Part shown: piece by piece, positions 26,601 to 34,527 of the stretch
How the letters are laid out: every line of letters begins with the position of its first letter
Position numbering within the stretch: position 1 is the first letter of the stretch
Assembly: GCF_007744075.1 (NCBI RefSeq)
Contig: NZ_CP036266.1
Coordinates: 6,995,248 to 7,059,247 of the forward strand
From: Gimesia chilikensis
Lineage (GTDB): Bacteria; Planctomycetota; Planctomycetia; Planctomycetales; Planctomycetaceae
Reading direction: 5' to 3'
DNA: 64,000 nucleotides
Notes under the pieces: generated by a model
Database searches by the model: none
Told to the model about the DNA's origin: nothing
What the model saw: the letters and a program-made list of their open reading frames with translations, nothing else
Translations under genes and position numbers: made by a program

Positions 26601-29600
26601 ATCATCGTTGAGATTTCATTTAACGGATTGATGGAGGCGATTACGTGGCTTGCATCATCATAAACTGATGTGACTATTTCATTTAGAGGATTGACTGCAG
26701 CAACGGTACGTCCTGCTGCATCGTAGACGGTTGTTGAGATTTCATTCAAGGGATCAATCGAAGTGATCACCTGGCTCGCTGCATCGTATCCGGTAGTCGT
26801 GATCTGATTCAGAGCATCGAGCACGCGAATCACACGTCCTGCCGGATCGTAGACACTGGTCGTACGATACCCCAAAGCATTGATTATAGCAGTCTGCTGA
26901 CCTGCTGCATCATAAATACTGGTGGTAATCTCTGCGTTTCCGTTGATGGTTCTGATCTGTTGACCGATGACATCATAAGTTATGGTTGTTCGATTTCCCA
27001 GAGGATCAATTTCAACAATCGGTTGGTTGATCTGATCGTAAACAGTCGTCGTCCGTTCCAGTAACGGATTCACGCCGGCGATCACCCGACTGGCAGCATC
27101 ATAGACTGTGGTCGTAATTTCATTCAACGGATTCATATCAGCGACGCGACGCCCGGCAGCGTCATAACTCATCGTCGCAATTTCATTCAACGGATTGATA
27201 CTGGCAATCTCACGTCCGGCAGCGTCATAAACCATGGTCGACCGTTCTCCCAGACCGTTGAGCGATGCAACAGCCCTGCCAAGACTGTCATAAACAGTCG
27301 TGGTTCGCTCCAGTTCCGGGTTGATAACAGCAATCGCCTGACCGGCGGGGTCGTAGACCGTGGTTGTTGTCTGACTCAAGGGGTTCGTGTTACTGATTGC
27401 TTGACCGGCAGCATCATAGGTGGTCCAGGTCACCTGATTGAGTGGACTGATAGAACTGGTGACCTGACCTACGGCGTCATAAACAGTTGTAAAGCGATAA
27501 CCAAGTGCATTAATCTGCGCCGTTGTTCGACCAACTGCATCGTAGACTGTAGTCGTAATGTCTCCCACAGCATTGATGGAATTAACCTGCTGACCGATGG
27601 CATCATATGAAGCGGTCGTGATCTGATTCAGCGGATCAACGGTACGGATCTGTTGTCCGGCAGCATCGTAGATGCTCGTTGTACGCTGCCCTAACGCATC
27701 GATATCAGCCACAGCCTGCCCCGCGGCATCATAGACTGTAGTGGCCACGGCTGCCTGGGCGTTCGTCAATGTAATTTGACGACCAGTTTCATCATAAGCT
27801 AATGTTGTCCGGTTGCCTAATGGGTCTATGACCGCAATTTCCTGCCCGGCAGCATCATAGACGGTGGTTGTTCTTTCCAGTAACGGATTTATCGTTGCAA
27901 TGGCCCGCCCCGCGTCATCATAGACCGTCGTCGTGATTTCGTTCAATGGATTAATCGTTGCGATCTTCCTTCCGGCAACATCGTACACAGTCGTGGTGAG
28001 ATTATTCTGCGCGTCCCTGACGACGATGGGGCGACTGGCGGCGTCGTAGACGGTAGTCGTCCGGTAGCCAAGGGCATCGATGGTGGCGATCTGCCGGGAG
28101 GCATCGTCGTAGATGTTCTGGATGCTGTCGCCGAGCGGATCTGTAACGGTGGTAACGCGGCCCGCGGCGTCGTAGACGCTGGTTGTCCTCTGATCGAGGG
28201 CGTCGATACTGGCGATGGCTTGGTTATTGGCGTCGTAAACAGTGGTAGTTCGCTGGTTCAATGCATCGATGGTGGCGATGGATCGGCCGTCAGCATCGTA
28301 AACAGTGATCGTACTCTGGTTGAGAGCGTCGATGGTTTCCACGACGCGTCCCAGATCGTCGTAAACGGTCGTCGTGACTTCTCCCAGCGGGTCGATTTCG
28401 GTGATCCGCCGACTGGCGGCATCGTAGGTATAGCTGGTGATGTTCCCCAGCGGGTCGGTGGTGGCGATGGCGAGATCGCGGCTGTCGTAGGTGGTCGTGG
28501 TTCGATGGCCCAGCGGATTGATGCTGGCGATAGACCGACCGGCCAGATCGTAGACAGTCGTGGTCCGGTAGCCCAAGGGATTGATGGTGGCCGCGGCCCG
28601 ACCTTCCGCATCGTAGACGGTAGTCGTGCGGTTCCCCAGTGGGTCGATGGCCACCGTCTGCTGCCCCAGGGCATCGTAACGGTACCGGGTCGATTCGTTG
28701 GCGCCATTGGTGGTTTCAGTCACCTGCCCGTCGGCATCGTAGGTGGTTGTGGTCCGCTGTGCCAGGCCGTTGACACTGGCAATCGCGCGGCCGGCGGCAT
28801 CATAAATCGAGGTCGTGCGGTTGGTGAGCGGATCGATGCTGGCGATCATCCGGGAAGCAGCATCATACACACTGCTGGTGCGGTAGCCCAGCGGATTGAT
28901 TGTGGCGACGCTGCGGCCGTTGGCGTCATAGACGGTCGTAGTCCGATAGCCGAGTGGGTTGACGGTGGCCTGGAGCAACCCATCCGAATTATAAACACTC
29001 GTCGTGCGGTGTCCCAGCGGATCGATCGTGGCAATCCGCTGCCGCAGGCTGTCGTAGAGATAGGTGGTGATGTTACCCAGGGCGTCGGTGGTGCGCGTCA
29101 GCTGATTGAGTTCGTTATAGGTGGAGGTGCTGGACTCGCCGTCCGGGTTTTCCGTTCCCGTCGGGTTGCCGTTCGTGTCGTAGGTATAACTGGTCCGATT
29201 GCCGCCGGCATCGATGGTGACCAGTGTGCGGCCGCTGCCGTCGTAGACGGTGGTCGTGCGATAGCCGAGGGGGTTGATGTTGACAGTATTGAAGCCGTCG
29301 TCGTTGAAGACACTTTCGTAAGTGGCACCGGAGGGGGTGATCTGCTGCACCGGCTGATCGAGGTCATCGTAAACGACGGTCGTGACATAGCCCAGGGCAT
29401 TGATGGTCTTCACGCGATTGCCGACCAGATCATAGACGTAAGTAGTTTTATTCCCCAGTGGCGTGCGAACGGATTCCAGACGTCCCACGATGTCGTAACT
29501 GTTGACCGTGGTATTACTGAGCGGGTCCGAGGTGGTTTGCAACTGGCCATTGGAGTTGTAGGAATAATTGGTAGTCTGGTTGAGACCATTGGTCTCCGAG

Positions 29601-32401
29601 AGGACCCGGCCAGCCAGATCACGCGTGTAAGTGGTCCGCAGGCCGAGGGGAGAAACGACGGATTTGAGCTGATCGTAGTTGTCGAAGGTGTATGATGTGG
29701 TACTGCCTGAGGGAAGCGTCGTCGCAATCCGGTTCCCATCTGTGTCATACTTGCTGGAGGACGTCTGCCCCAACTGGTTCGTGGCGGCCGTGGGCAGGCC
29801 GGTACTGTTATAGGTGATCGAAACCTGCGTGCCATCAGGAGACTGCACGCCGGTCCGCTGACCGTTGCTGTCCCAGAGCATGGTCGACCGGTCTCCGTTC
29901 GGCAGAACAACCGTTTTCACACGATCGTTAGCGTCGAACGAATATTGATAAGACTGACCGGCCCCGTTTGTGACCGAACTGATCTGTTTAACCCCCTGAG
30001 AGGTGGTACGATACCCATAGGAAACCGTACTGCCCGAACCGGGATTCTGCATGCTGGTCAACATGCGATCGGACCAGGTGTAGTAAAAGGTTTTCCCGCC
30101 GCGGACGATGGAGGTGACGTCACCGTTGGCATCCCGGGTGATCGTGGTCACTCGATTTTCAGCGTCGGTGACAATCTGCTGCGAACCGGAATAGGTGTAA
30201 GTGGTGATGGCGCCCGCGGGATCGATCATCCGGGTGACACGGTTATCACCGTCGTAAGAATACTGGTAGTTACGGCCTCCCGGTAACGAGAGGCTGGAGA
30301 TGTTTTTAATATAGCCGGCCCCCGAATCGGGTTCGGTATAACCAAACGACAGGGTGGGTTGTCCCGGTGCGGTATAGCTGGCTAGATTCTCGTTACTGTA
30401 GCCGAAACTGTAGGGGCGTCCCGAGGAATCGGTATAGCTTGAGATGGCAGGATTGCCCTGAATCGTAGTGTAGGAGAGGTCGACTGACTTTCCGGTAGAA
30501 CTGATAAATTTCGAGGGGACCTGAATATGATTCACTGCGGTCTGAGTCACATTCCAGGGTTGTCCCCCTCGAATGATCTTCGTCAATGTGCCACTGCTGT
30601 CATATTCCCAGTTCGTATTGGAGAGGGAGTCGACTTCTTTGAAACCACTGCCTGCAGTCGTCAGGTAGGTGGCACTGCCCGGAGGTGTCGTATAGCTGCC
30701 GCCGCCCGAGCTGATGTACTTCATGCCGACGCCGCGATCGCCCATGACAGGCACCGTCCCCGTACCACTATTACTGATGAAGAGTTTGCGGTTGACGGAA
30801 GTTGCCGTGCCAAAACCGGTGGACCCCGTGGTATGGATCCGGGTGTTAACCGACATGTTCATTATCGAACCGATCGGGTTGGCGGGAGCTGACGACAGAG
30901 AGACATTCATCTGGCCCACGGAATTCAACTGTCCCGGTCCGGCCGACAGGACGCCATTCATCATATTGTTGGCCCAGTTTCCTGAGTCCATTCCCGTAAA
31001 TCCGCCACCGGCGTCTCCCAGACCTCCTCCACCAGAGCCGGCACCATTCATGCCCCCACTAAACCCGGGGTTGGTCCCTCCAACGGCGCCATCACCACTG
31101 GTCAGTGCACCAGAACCACCATTACTGGAAGCCCCCGGCAGAGGACAATCTCCCGTGGGGCACTGGTCTGCGGGGACATCGACGAAAAAGACCACACCGG
31201 ACCAGAGTTCGGGACCGGAAAGACTGCACCAGAGTGCCTGCACTATCGCATAAGGGGTGTTACCCACCTGACTCACCGTACCGACGCAGTAATCGCCACT
31301 GACGGCTCCATCGGAATTGGGGGATGTCCAGACGATATGATCGCAGATTTCGGTGGAAGGAATCTCACACTCAACCAGCAGCTGCAGGTCGATTGAGCCT
31401 CCGGCAGGAATGTAAAAGATGGTCCGGTTGCATTCAGATTCCACCTGGAACTTGTATTCTACTTCCTCGTTTACAGGTAGAACTGTTACTGTCGCAGGGT
31501 CGGGTGGAGAACCGCAGGAACTGCTGGAACTGGATTCGGAACTCTGGCTGCTGTCGCTCGACAGGTCACTACTGTCGCTGGAAAGATCGCTACCACTGGA
31601 TAAGTCAGTGGTCTCGGAGCTGCTGCTGGAACCCGAGCCACCTGGCCCCGCGTTAAAGGCCATGACGGCCAGTTCGGCTGGAGTCGGATTTGGAGAAATA
31701 AGAAATCGGCCAGGTGTCGAACTACTGCCTGTCGTGCCCGGAGATGAGACAGGGTCATCCATGCGTGCGGTAACTGTAATCGACTTTGGCCAATATGGCT
31801 CTGGTGCCTTACCTGCATCTGTGAAGGATTCGAGCTGCAATACACAGGGAGCCCCCAGATCCGGTTGTGCAGAGCCGGACCAGACTGGCCCCAGCTTGAC
31901 ACCCTGGAAACCAACTCTTACCCTGAGACCGCCATTGTGCGGCGTGGCATCAAGAGTGAGCATGGACAGCCCTTGATGCGTAGGAAAACGATATCGCCAG
32001 CACACGAGCTCAGGTTCGCGAAAAACACAGGAAAGAATATAATCGCCAGCAAATTCTTCGAGTTCCAACGGGATTTCGTCTTCGACATCAAAGACAGAGA
32101 CATTGAGTTGGCCGGGAACCAGACGAAACCAGTTCGGAGTAAGGCTCTCTGTGATGCGGGGTAAGGGATGCGATTTAACAACTGGGGGTGTATCCGAGAT
32201 GTTCTGCTCAGGAGTTATGTTCTCCAGGATTTTATAATCTTTTGTTTTTGAACGTGTCGTGCGTTTTACAAGCCTGCCAGACTGATGGTCATACTCCTCT
32301 ATCGTCTCAGAAGATTGCACGTTGGCTTCAATCACGCGTCGACGTTGTTGTTTGTCCCGACCTTCATCCGATGGATTGCTCAGAGAATTCCTGCTACTCA
32401 T
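23651..32401 (-). CDS. giant Rhs/YD-repeat polymorphic toxin 2 (Ntox37-like tip)
   Basis: A 2916-residue Rhs protein with the same layout as Rhs1: N-terminal region, Ser-rich and Gly-rich linkers, and a long YD-repeat array ending in YRYVGNNAATDTDPSGLV (Asp of DPSG is residue 2483). The 428-residue tip is different. It has a Cys-rich part, a hydrophobic stretch (GLILGSANLIVSFSFGF and a second Ala-rich one), an EF-hand-like loop DKNGNNRIDHTE, a low-complexity Pro/Gly hinge, and a terminal segment with GAWYNPTTGE, HPDLDHAPPVGPHWDW and FNDGRIEP. That ending resembles the polymorphic toxin type 37 domain. A zinc-ribbon immunity gene follows. The 5' half is near-identical in DNA to Rhs1 while later repeats differ, pointing to recombination within the array. 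Confidence 0.92.
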   Translation of the reverse strand: MSSRNSLSNPSDEGRDKQQRRRVIEANVQSSETIEEYDHQSGRLVKRTTRSKTKDYKILENITPEQNISDTPPVVKSHPLPRITESLTPNWFRLVPGQLNVSVFDVEDEIPLELEEFAGDYILSCVFREPELVCWRYRFPTHQGLSMLTLDATPHNGGLRVRVGFQGVKLGPVWSGSAQPDLGAPCVLQLESFTDAGKAPEPYWPKSITVTARMDDPVSSPGTTGSSSTPGRFLISPNPTPAELAVMAFNAGPGGSGSSSSSETTDLSSGSDLSSDSSDLSSDSSQSSESSSSSSCGSPPDPATVTVLPVNEEVEYKFQVESECNRTIFYIPAGGSIDLQLLVECEIPSTEICDHIVWTSPNSDGAVSGDYCVGTVSQVGNTPYAIVQALWCSLSGPELWSGVVFFVDVPADQCPTGDCPLPGASSNGGSGALTSGDGAVGGTNPGFSGGMNGAGSGGGGLGDAGGGFTGMDSGNWANNMMNGVLSAGPGQLNSVGQMNVSLSSAPANPIGSIMNMSVNTRIHTTGSTGFGTATSVNRKLFISNSGTGTVPVMGDRGVGMKYISSGGGSYTTPPGSATYLTTAGSGFKEVDSLSNTNWEYDSSGTLTKIIRGGQPWNVTQTAVNHIQVPSKFISSTGKSVDLSYTTIQGNPAISSYTDSSGRPYSFGYSNENLASYTAPGQPTLSFGYTEPDSGAGYIKNISSLSLPGGRNYQYSYDGDNRVTRMIDPAGAITTYTYSGSQQIVTDAENRVTTITRDANGDVTSIVRGGKTFYYTWSDRMLTSMQNPGSGSTVSYGYRTTSQGVKQISSVTNGAGQSYQYSFDANDRVKTVVLPNGDRSTMLWDSNGQRTGVQSPDGTQVSITYNSTGLPTAATNQLGQTSSSKYDTDGNRIATTLPSGSTTSYTFDNYDQLKSVVSPLGLRTTYTRDLAGRVLSETNGLNQTTNYSYNSNGQLQTTSDPLSNTTVNSYDIVGRLESVRTPLGNKTTYVYDLVGNRVKTINALGYVTTVVYDDLDQPVQQITPSGATYESVFNDDGFNTVNINPLGYRTTTVYDGSGRTLVTIDAGGNRTSYTYDTNGNPTGTENPDGESSTSTYNELNQLTRTTDALGNITTYLYDSLRQRIATIDPLGHRTTSVYNSDGLLQATVNPLGYRTTTVYDANGRSVATINPLGYRTSSVYDAASRMIASIDPLTNRTTSIYDAAGRAIASVNGLAQRTTTTYDADGQVTETTNGANESTRYRYDALGQQTVAIDPLGNRTTTVYDAEGRAAATINPLGYRTTTVYDLAGRSIASINPLGHRTTTTYDSRDLAIATTDPLGNITSYTYDAASRRITEIDPLGEVTTTVYDDLGRVVETIDALNQSTITVYDADGRSIATIDALNQRTTTVYDANNQAIASIDALDQRTTSVYDAAGRVTTVTDPLGDSIQNIYDDASRQIATIDALGYRTTTVYDAASRPIVVRDAQNNLTTTVYDVAGRKIATINPLNEITTTVYDDAGRAIATINPLLERTTTVYDAAGQEIAVIDPLGNRTTLAYDETGRQITLTNAQAAVATTVYDAAGQAVADIDALGQRTTSIYDAAGQQIRTVDPLNQITTASYDAIGQQVNSINAVGDITTTVYDAVGRTTAQINALGYRFTTVYDAVGQVTSSISPLNQVTWTTYDAAGQAISNTNPLSQTTTTVYDPAGQAIAVINPELERTTTVYDSLGRAVASLNGLGERSTMVYDAAGREIASINPLNEIATMSYDAAGRRVADMNPLNEITTTVYDAASRVIAGVNPLLERTTTVYDQINQPIVEIDPLGNRTTITYDVIGQQIRTINGNAEITTSIYDAAGQQTAIINALGYRTTSVYDPAGRVIRVLDALNQITTTGYDAASQVITSIDPLNEISTTVYDAAGRTVAAVNPLNEIVTSVYDDASHVIASINPLNEISTMIYDSAGRVVENINPLGEVTTTVYDEAGRSIAEVNANGYRMTHVYDAAGRMIGLVDANNNRTTFQYDAAGREIVTTNPLNERETMVYDAVGRTSVRIDPNAVRTSYIYDAAGRTTQRLYPDGTRITWTYDAVSNPLVINSSEGAFTRTYDLINQVRCVAWPAGERVTWGYDPVGQRSTRTLSTGITTYSYDARGQLTTLLNEQNERTSFTYDAAGRSIQKQLANGTRTSMVYDAAGRETQITHFTSGNTAFSSFADSYNAAGNRTQRVNLDGDVTTWTYDSTSQVVSERYTDSLGTTLTTFAYDPVGNRLVENADSAITTSSYDGANRLQVVEETAGLTTYSYDGNGNQSSKETPANDITTYTWTYENQMAGIELPDNSLVTYTYAPVNRRSIELRLSKESDAGFIAYLWDDQNIILEQDDVGTVEAEYTVQPQAFGNLISQKRDTESSFYHFDPLGSTRELTDESETVIDTYHYSVFGEVKTSTGTTENPYQWVGEQGYYSDSESGLYTLRRRSYDASEGRFNSEDSIGFSSGDNNIYRYVGNNAATDTDPSGLVPFNTGVQEIFDDRSSSRKEKLGDDEFNWVTFRDFYNQPRSSKPVIAKRIKCKCFLGREQTHKWFFATVNEGESVSWACNKVCNEKSKGMGGWVNKWENARAQQESDTCAGFGEGLILGSANLIVSFSFGFCGKELQEDYLSKCTAAQGWTQTISVGAAGLARETIITLLGIKAAAAAIQGSRTGQGVCVAVNSYELYGVGESALAVLQSESMTDALINAGFLTLNLIGINGTVRETAQSFQDLKRALQSGKYKLEVKLKGIKKSAPDADDLARLDKNGNNRIDHTEAGEFVGTLNGRKVYKEENGTLWACTECDKFKPDDAGGGNGDSCNVGGKADNEAGGIDVPTPNHPVPKIPDSPSTSPGPDWTWRGKPGEPIGGDKGAWYNPTTGETMHPDLDHAPPVGPHWDWRDPDGNFWRLFNDGRIEPRK
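27990..32395. repeat. copy 2 of ~4.4-kb direct repeat (5' half of Rhs2)
   Basis: Partner of 11160-15560, same orientation, about 17 kb apart. Near-identity ends inside a YD repeat at about 27990, after which Rhs2 continues with repeats unlike those of Rhs1 (NPLNEITTTVYD-type). Confidence 0.8.
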
Positions 32402-32501
32402 TTATCCTGATTCTTTCTATTCAATAAATTGAGGCCGATGAATCAATCTCAATTCGAATGTCTATTCGCTATTCCATTCCCAATGAACTAGGTGAATTGA
32501 A

Positions 32502-33239
32502 TTATGGAGTATCAGTCTCACTCTGCACTGATAAACTCTGATGTTTCCTGGGGAATTCGGGATCAAAATCAATAGCGACTCGATTCCCCTTAAGACCGCT
32601 AGCGGGTTTAATTGTCGATGTGGCCCCAATATGTTGGACGAGCGTTGGGATATGGACAAAATAAGGGAGTTGATTGCGCTGGCACCAACTCCCCACGACT
32701 GGATCAATATTCCTCACCCCACTCGAAGGGCCATGATGGCGATGGTTCAAGACGACGGGATCGCTCAAAAACTGTCTCACCCCTGGATTGGAAAAGATAT
32801 AAGCAACTGCGCCCCACGCCGCCCAACCTCGATTGATTTCACGAAACCCAGTTAGATCCCGAACGTGTTCACGACTGGGGCAATACAGTGAAACGACACC
32901 AACTTCAGCAGCAGGCCAGAGAGTATTTTCAAGATATGCCCGCGCATCTCGAGCCACCAAGGCATCATCCTGAAACATTAGATAGGCGTCTGCATGAGGC
33001 ATACGCAAATAAAGTTCTGTCAGCCCAAGATACCAGTTAGGGAAAACGCCTAGCGTTGTACTTCTCATTGAGAAGGGGTAGTTACTGAAGATCTTGCTTT
33101 TGCTTGAGAATGGTTCTGCAAATAATCGGGGAGAATCCCACCCAGCCAGGGAGAGACTTTGCAGACATGACTCCAATGTGGGAGACTTGCGAGGAGCTGT
33201 TGTGACCCCAACAGCCCAATTCCATTCCAAGACACCCAT
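32502..33239 (-). CDS. small GT-A-type glycosyltransferase upstream of Rhs2
   Basis: A 245-residue protein with GGGAGGT-like ribosome site before ATG 33239. It starts WNWAVGVTTAPRKSPTL, continues with FPNWYLGLTELYL, and has AYLMFQDDALVARDAR, whose Asp-Asp fits the metal-binding motif of a GT-A glycosyltransferase. Later GWAAWGAVAYIFS and LNHRHHGPSSGVRNID segments are shared with the divergent gene at 33712. It precedes Rhs2 by 100 bases in the same direction, and a truncated copy precedes Rhs1, so it is a regular member of the toxin module. It may glycosylate the Rhs protein or a carrier; this is inference. Confidence 0.75.
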   Translation of the reverse strand: MGVLEWNWAVGVTTAPRKSPTLESCLQSLSLAGWDSPRLFAEPFSSKSKIFSNYPFSMRSTTLGVFPNWYLGLTELYLRMPHADAYLMFQDDALVARDARAYLENTLWPAAEVGVVSLYCPSREHVRDLTGFREINRGWAAWGAVAYIFSNPGVRQFLSDPVVLNHRHHGPSSGVRNIDPVVGSWCQRNQLPYFVHIPTLVQHIGATSTIKPASGLKGNRVAIDFDPEFPRKHQSLSVQSETDTP

Positions 33240-33711
33240 TCGACCTCCCTGTCATATTGCAGTAAAGTGATTACTGCAAATGATCCTGACAGCCTCTGCT
33301 CAAAGTTGTGACAACGCCTGAACATTAGAGGCGAATGACACTAATAGTCAGTGGGATTTGCAATAGATCCAATCATGAAAATCGATGCATAATTTCTATG
33401 ATAGGATGACAAACACGAATCAATACACAGAACTGTCGTTCAAAACAGCCAACGCAAATAGTTGTCACAAGAACATAATACCTGTATGTATTTATCGTTT
33501 CAGTATAGTACTCGAACAGCACTTCTGTTTCAATAAAATTTAAATAAATTCATGCAGGAAAACTTCGTTTTGAGTCATCATATATGCACTGTTTCGAATC
33601 TATGGCTTCCCGAAAATCAAACACACATCGATTGAAATTAAACCAGTCCATTCAAATTCTTTTGGTATCTCGCCAGCAATACCGATTGAGAAAGTGAAAG
33701 GTATATTTGAA
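33240..33711. other. divergent intergenic region between two glycosyltransferase paralogues
   Basis: About 470 AT-rich bases between start codons of two related genes facing away from each other, so promoters for both should lie here. No clear promoter hexamers or operators could be assigned. Confidence 0.5.
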
Positions 33712-34461
33712 ATGCAGGTTGAAACGCATCGAACGGCACCAATGAATTGGGCAGTTGGAATGACAACGGCTCCTAGAATGAATTCGACATTGAGCCAAAG
33801 CATCAACAACCTGAAAGTAGCAGGCTGGGCTCAAATGCGTATATTTGCTGAGCCTGGTTCCTCCATCCCAGCAAATATATCAGGAGAAACCTCTGTATCT
33901 CTACGTGACCAGACTCTAGGAGCTTTTCCCAACTGGTACTTGGGGTTGACCGAACTGTACCTGGATAATCCTCACGCTGATGCATACCTGATTTGTCAGG
34001 ACGACATTGTGATGATACGTGACACGCGTCAGTATCTTGAAGAATGCCTGTGGCCGGCTACAGAAATTGGCGTTGTTTCACTTTATTGCCCCAGCCACGA
34101 TCATCGTGATGATGCCTCTGGGTTCCTGAAGGTTAAATCAGGATGGAATACATGGGGAGCACTCGCTTATATTTTCTCAAATCCCGGAGTACGTGAATTC
34201 TTGAGTGATCTGATCGTGTTGAATCATCGACATCATGGACCTCATCAGGGACTGCGCAATATCGATTCCATTGTGGGTAGCTGGTGTGAGCGAAGACAAC
34301 TTCCCTACTTTGTTCATGTCCCAACTCTAACTCAGCATATTGGTCGATCCTCTACAATCTGGAAGAACAATACCAATGAAGGTCGTCGAAAGGCCATAAA
34401 ATACGATCCCCGGTTGCTACTGAACGAGCCAGAATCGCAAAACGATAGCATATCCGAATAA
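33712..34461 (+). CDS. small GT-A-type glycosyltransferase (paralogue)
   Basis: About 249 residues, a paralogue of the gene at 32502-33239 on the opposite strand. Shared blocks are NWAVGMTTAPR, GAFPNWYLGLTELYL, AYLICQDDIVMIRD with the Asp-Asp motif, EIGVVSLYCPS, AYIFSNPGVREFLSD and LNHRHHGP. ATG 33712 is preceded by GAAAGG about 11 bases away; a GTG at 33694 would add six residues. It is convergent with the large glycosyltransferase operon that ends at 34528. No neighbouring Rhs gene lies on its strand, so it may be an older copy left from module rearrangement. Acceptor unknown. Confidence 0.75.
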   Translation: MQVETHRTAPMNWAVGMTTAPRMNSTLSQSINNLKVAGWAQMRIFAEPGSSIPANISGETSVSLRDQTLGAFPNWYLGLTELYLDNPHADAYLICQDDIVMIRDTRQYLEECLWPATEIGVVSLYCPSHDHRDDASGFLKVKSGWNTWGALAYIFSNPGVREFLSDLIVLNHRHHGPHQGLRNIDSIVGSWCERRQLPYFVHVPTLTQHIGRSSTIWKNNTNEGRRKAIKYDPRLLLNEPESQNDSISE

Positions 34462-34527
34462 GAAGCTATTCGTATTTCCAAATGGAGTGGCCGGCCTGAT
34501 TTGTCAACCAAAAGGATCATAGTCTTT

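Noticed and set aside
28220..29695. 491-residue plus-strand frame
   Set aside because: Same antisense effect over the YD repeats of Rhs2; nearly the same sequence as the Rhs1 antisense frame because the DNA is duplicated.
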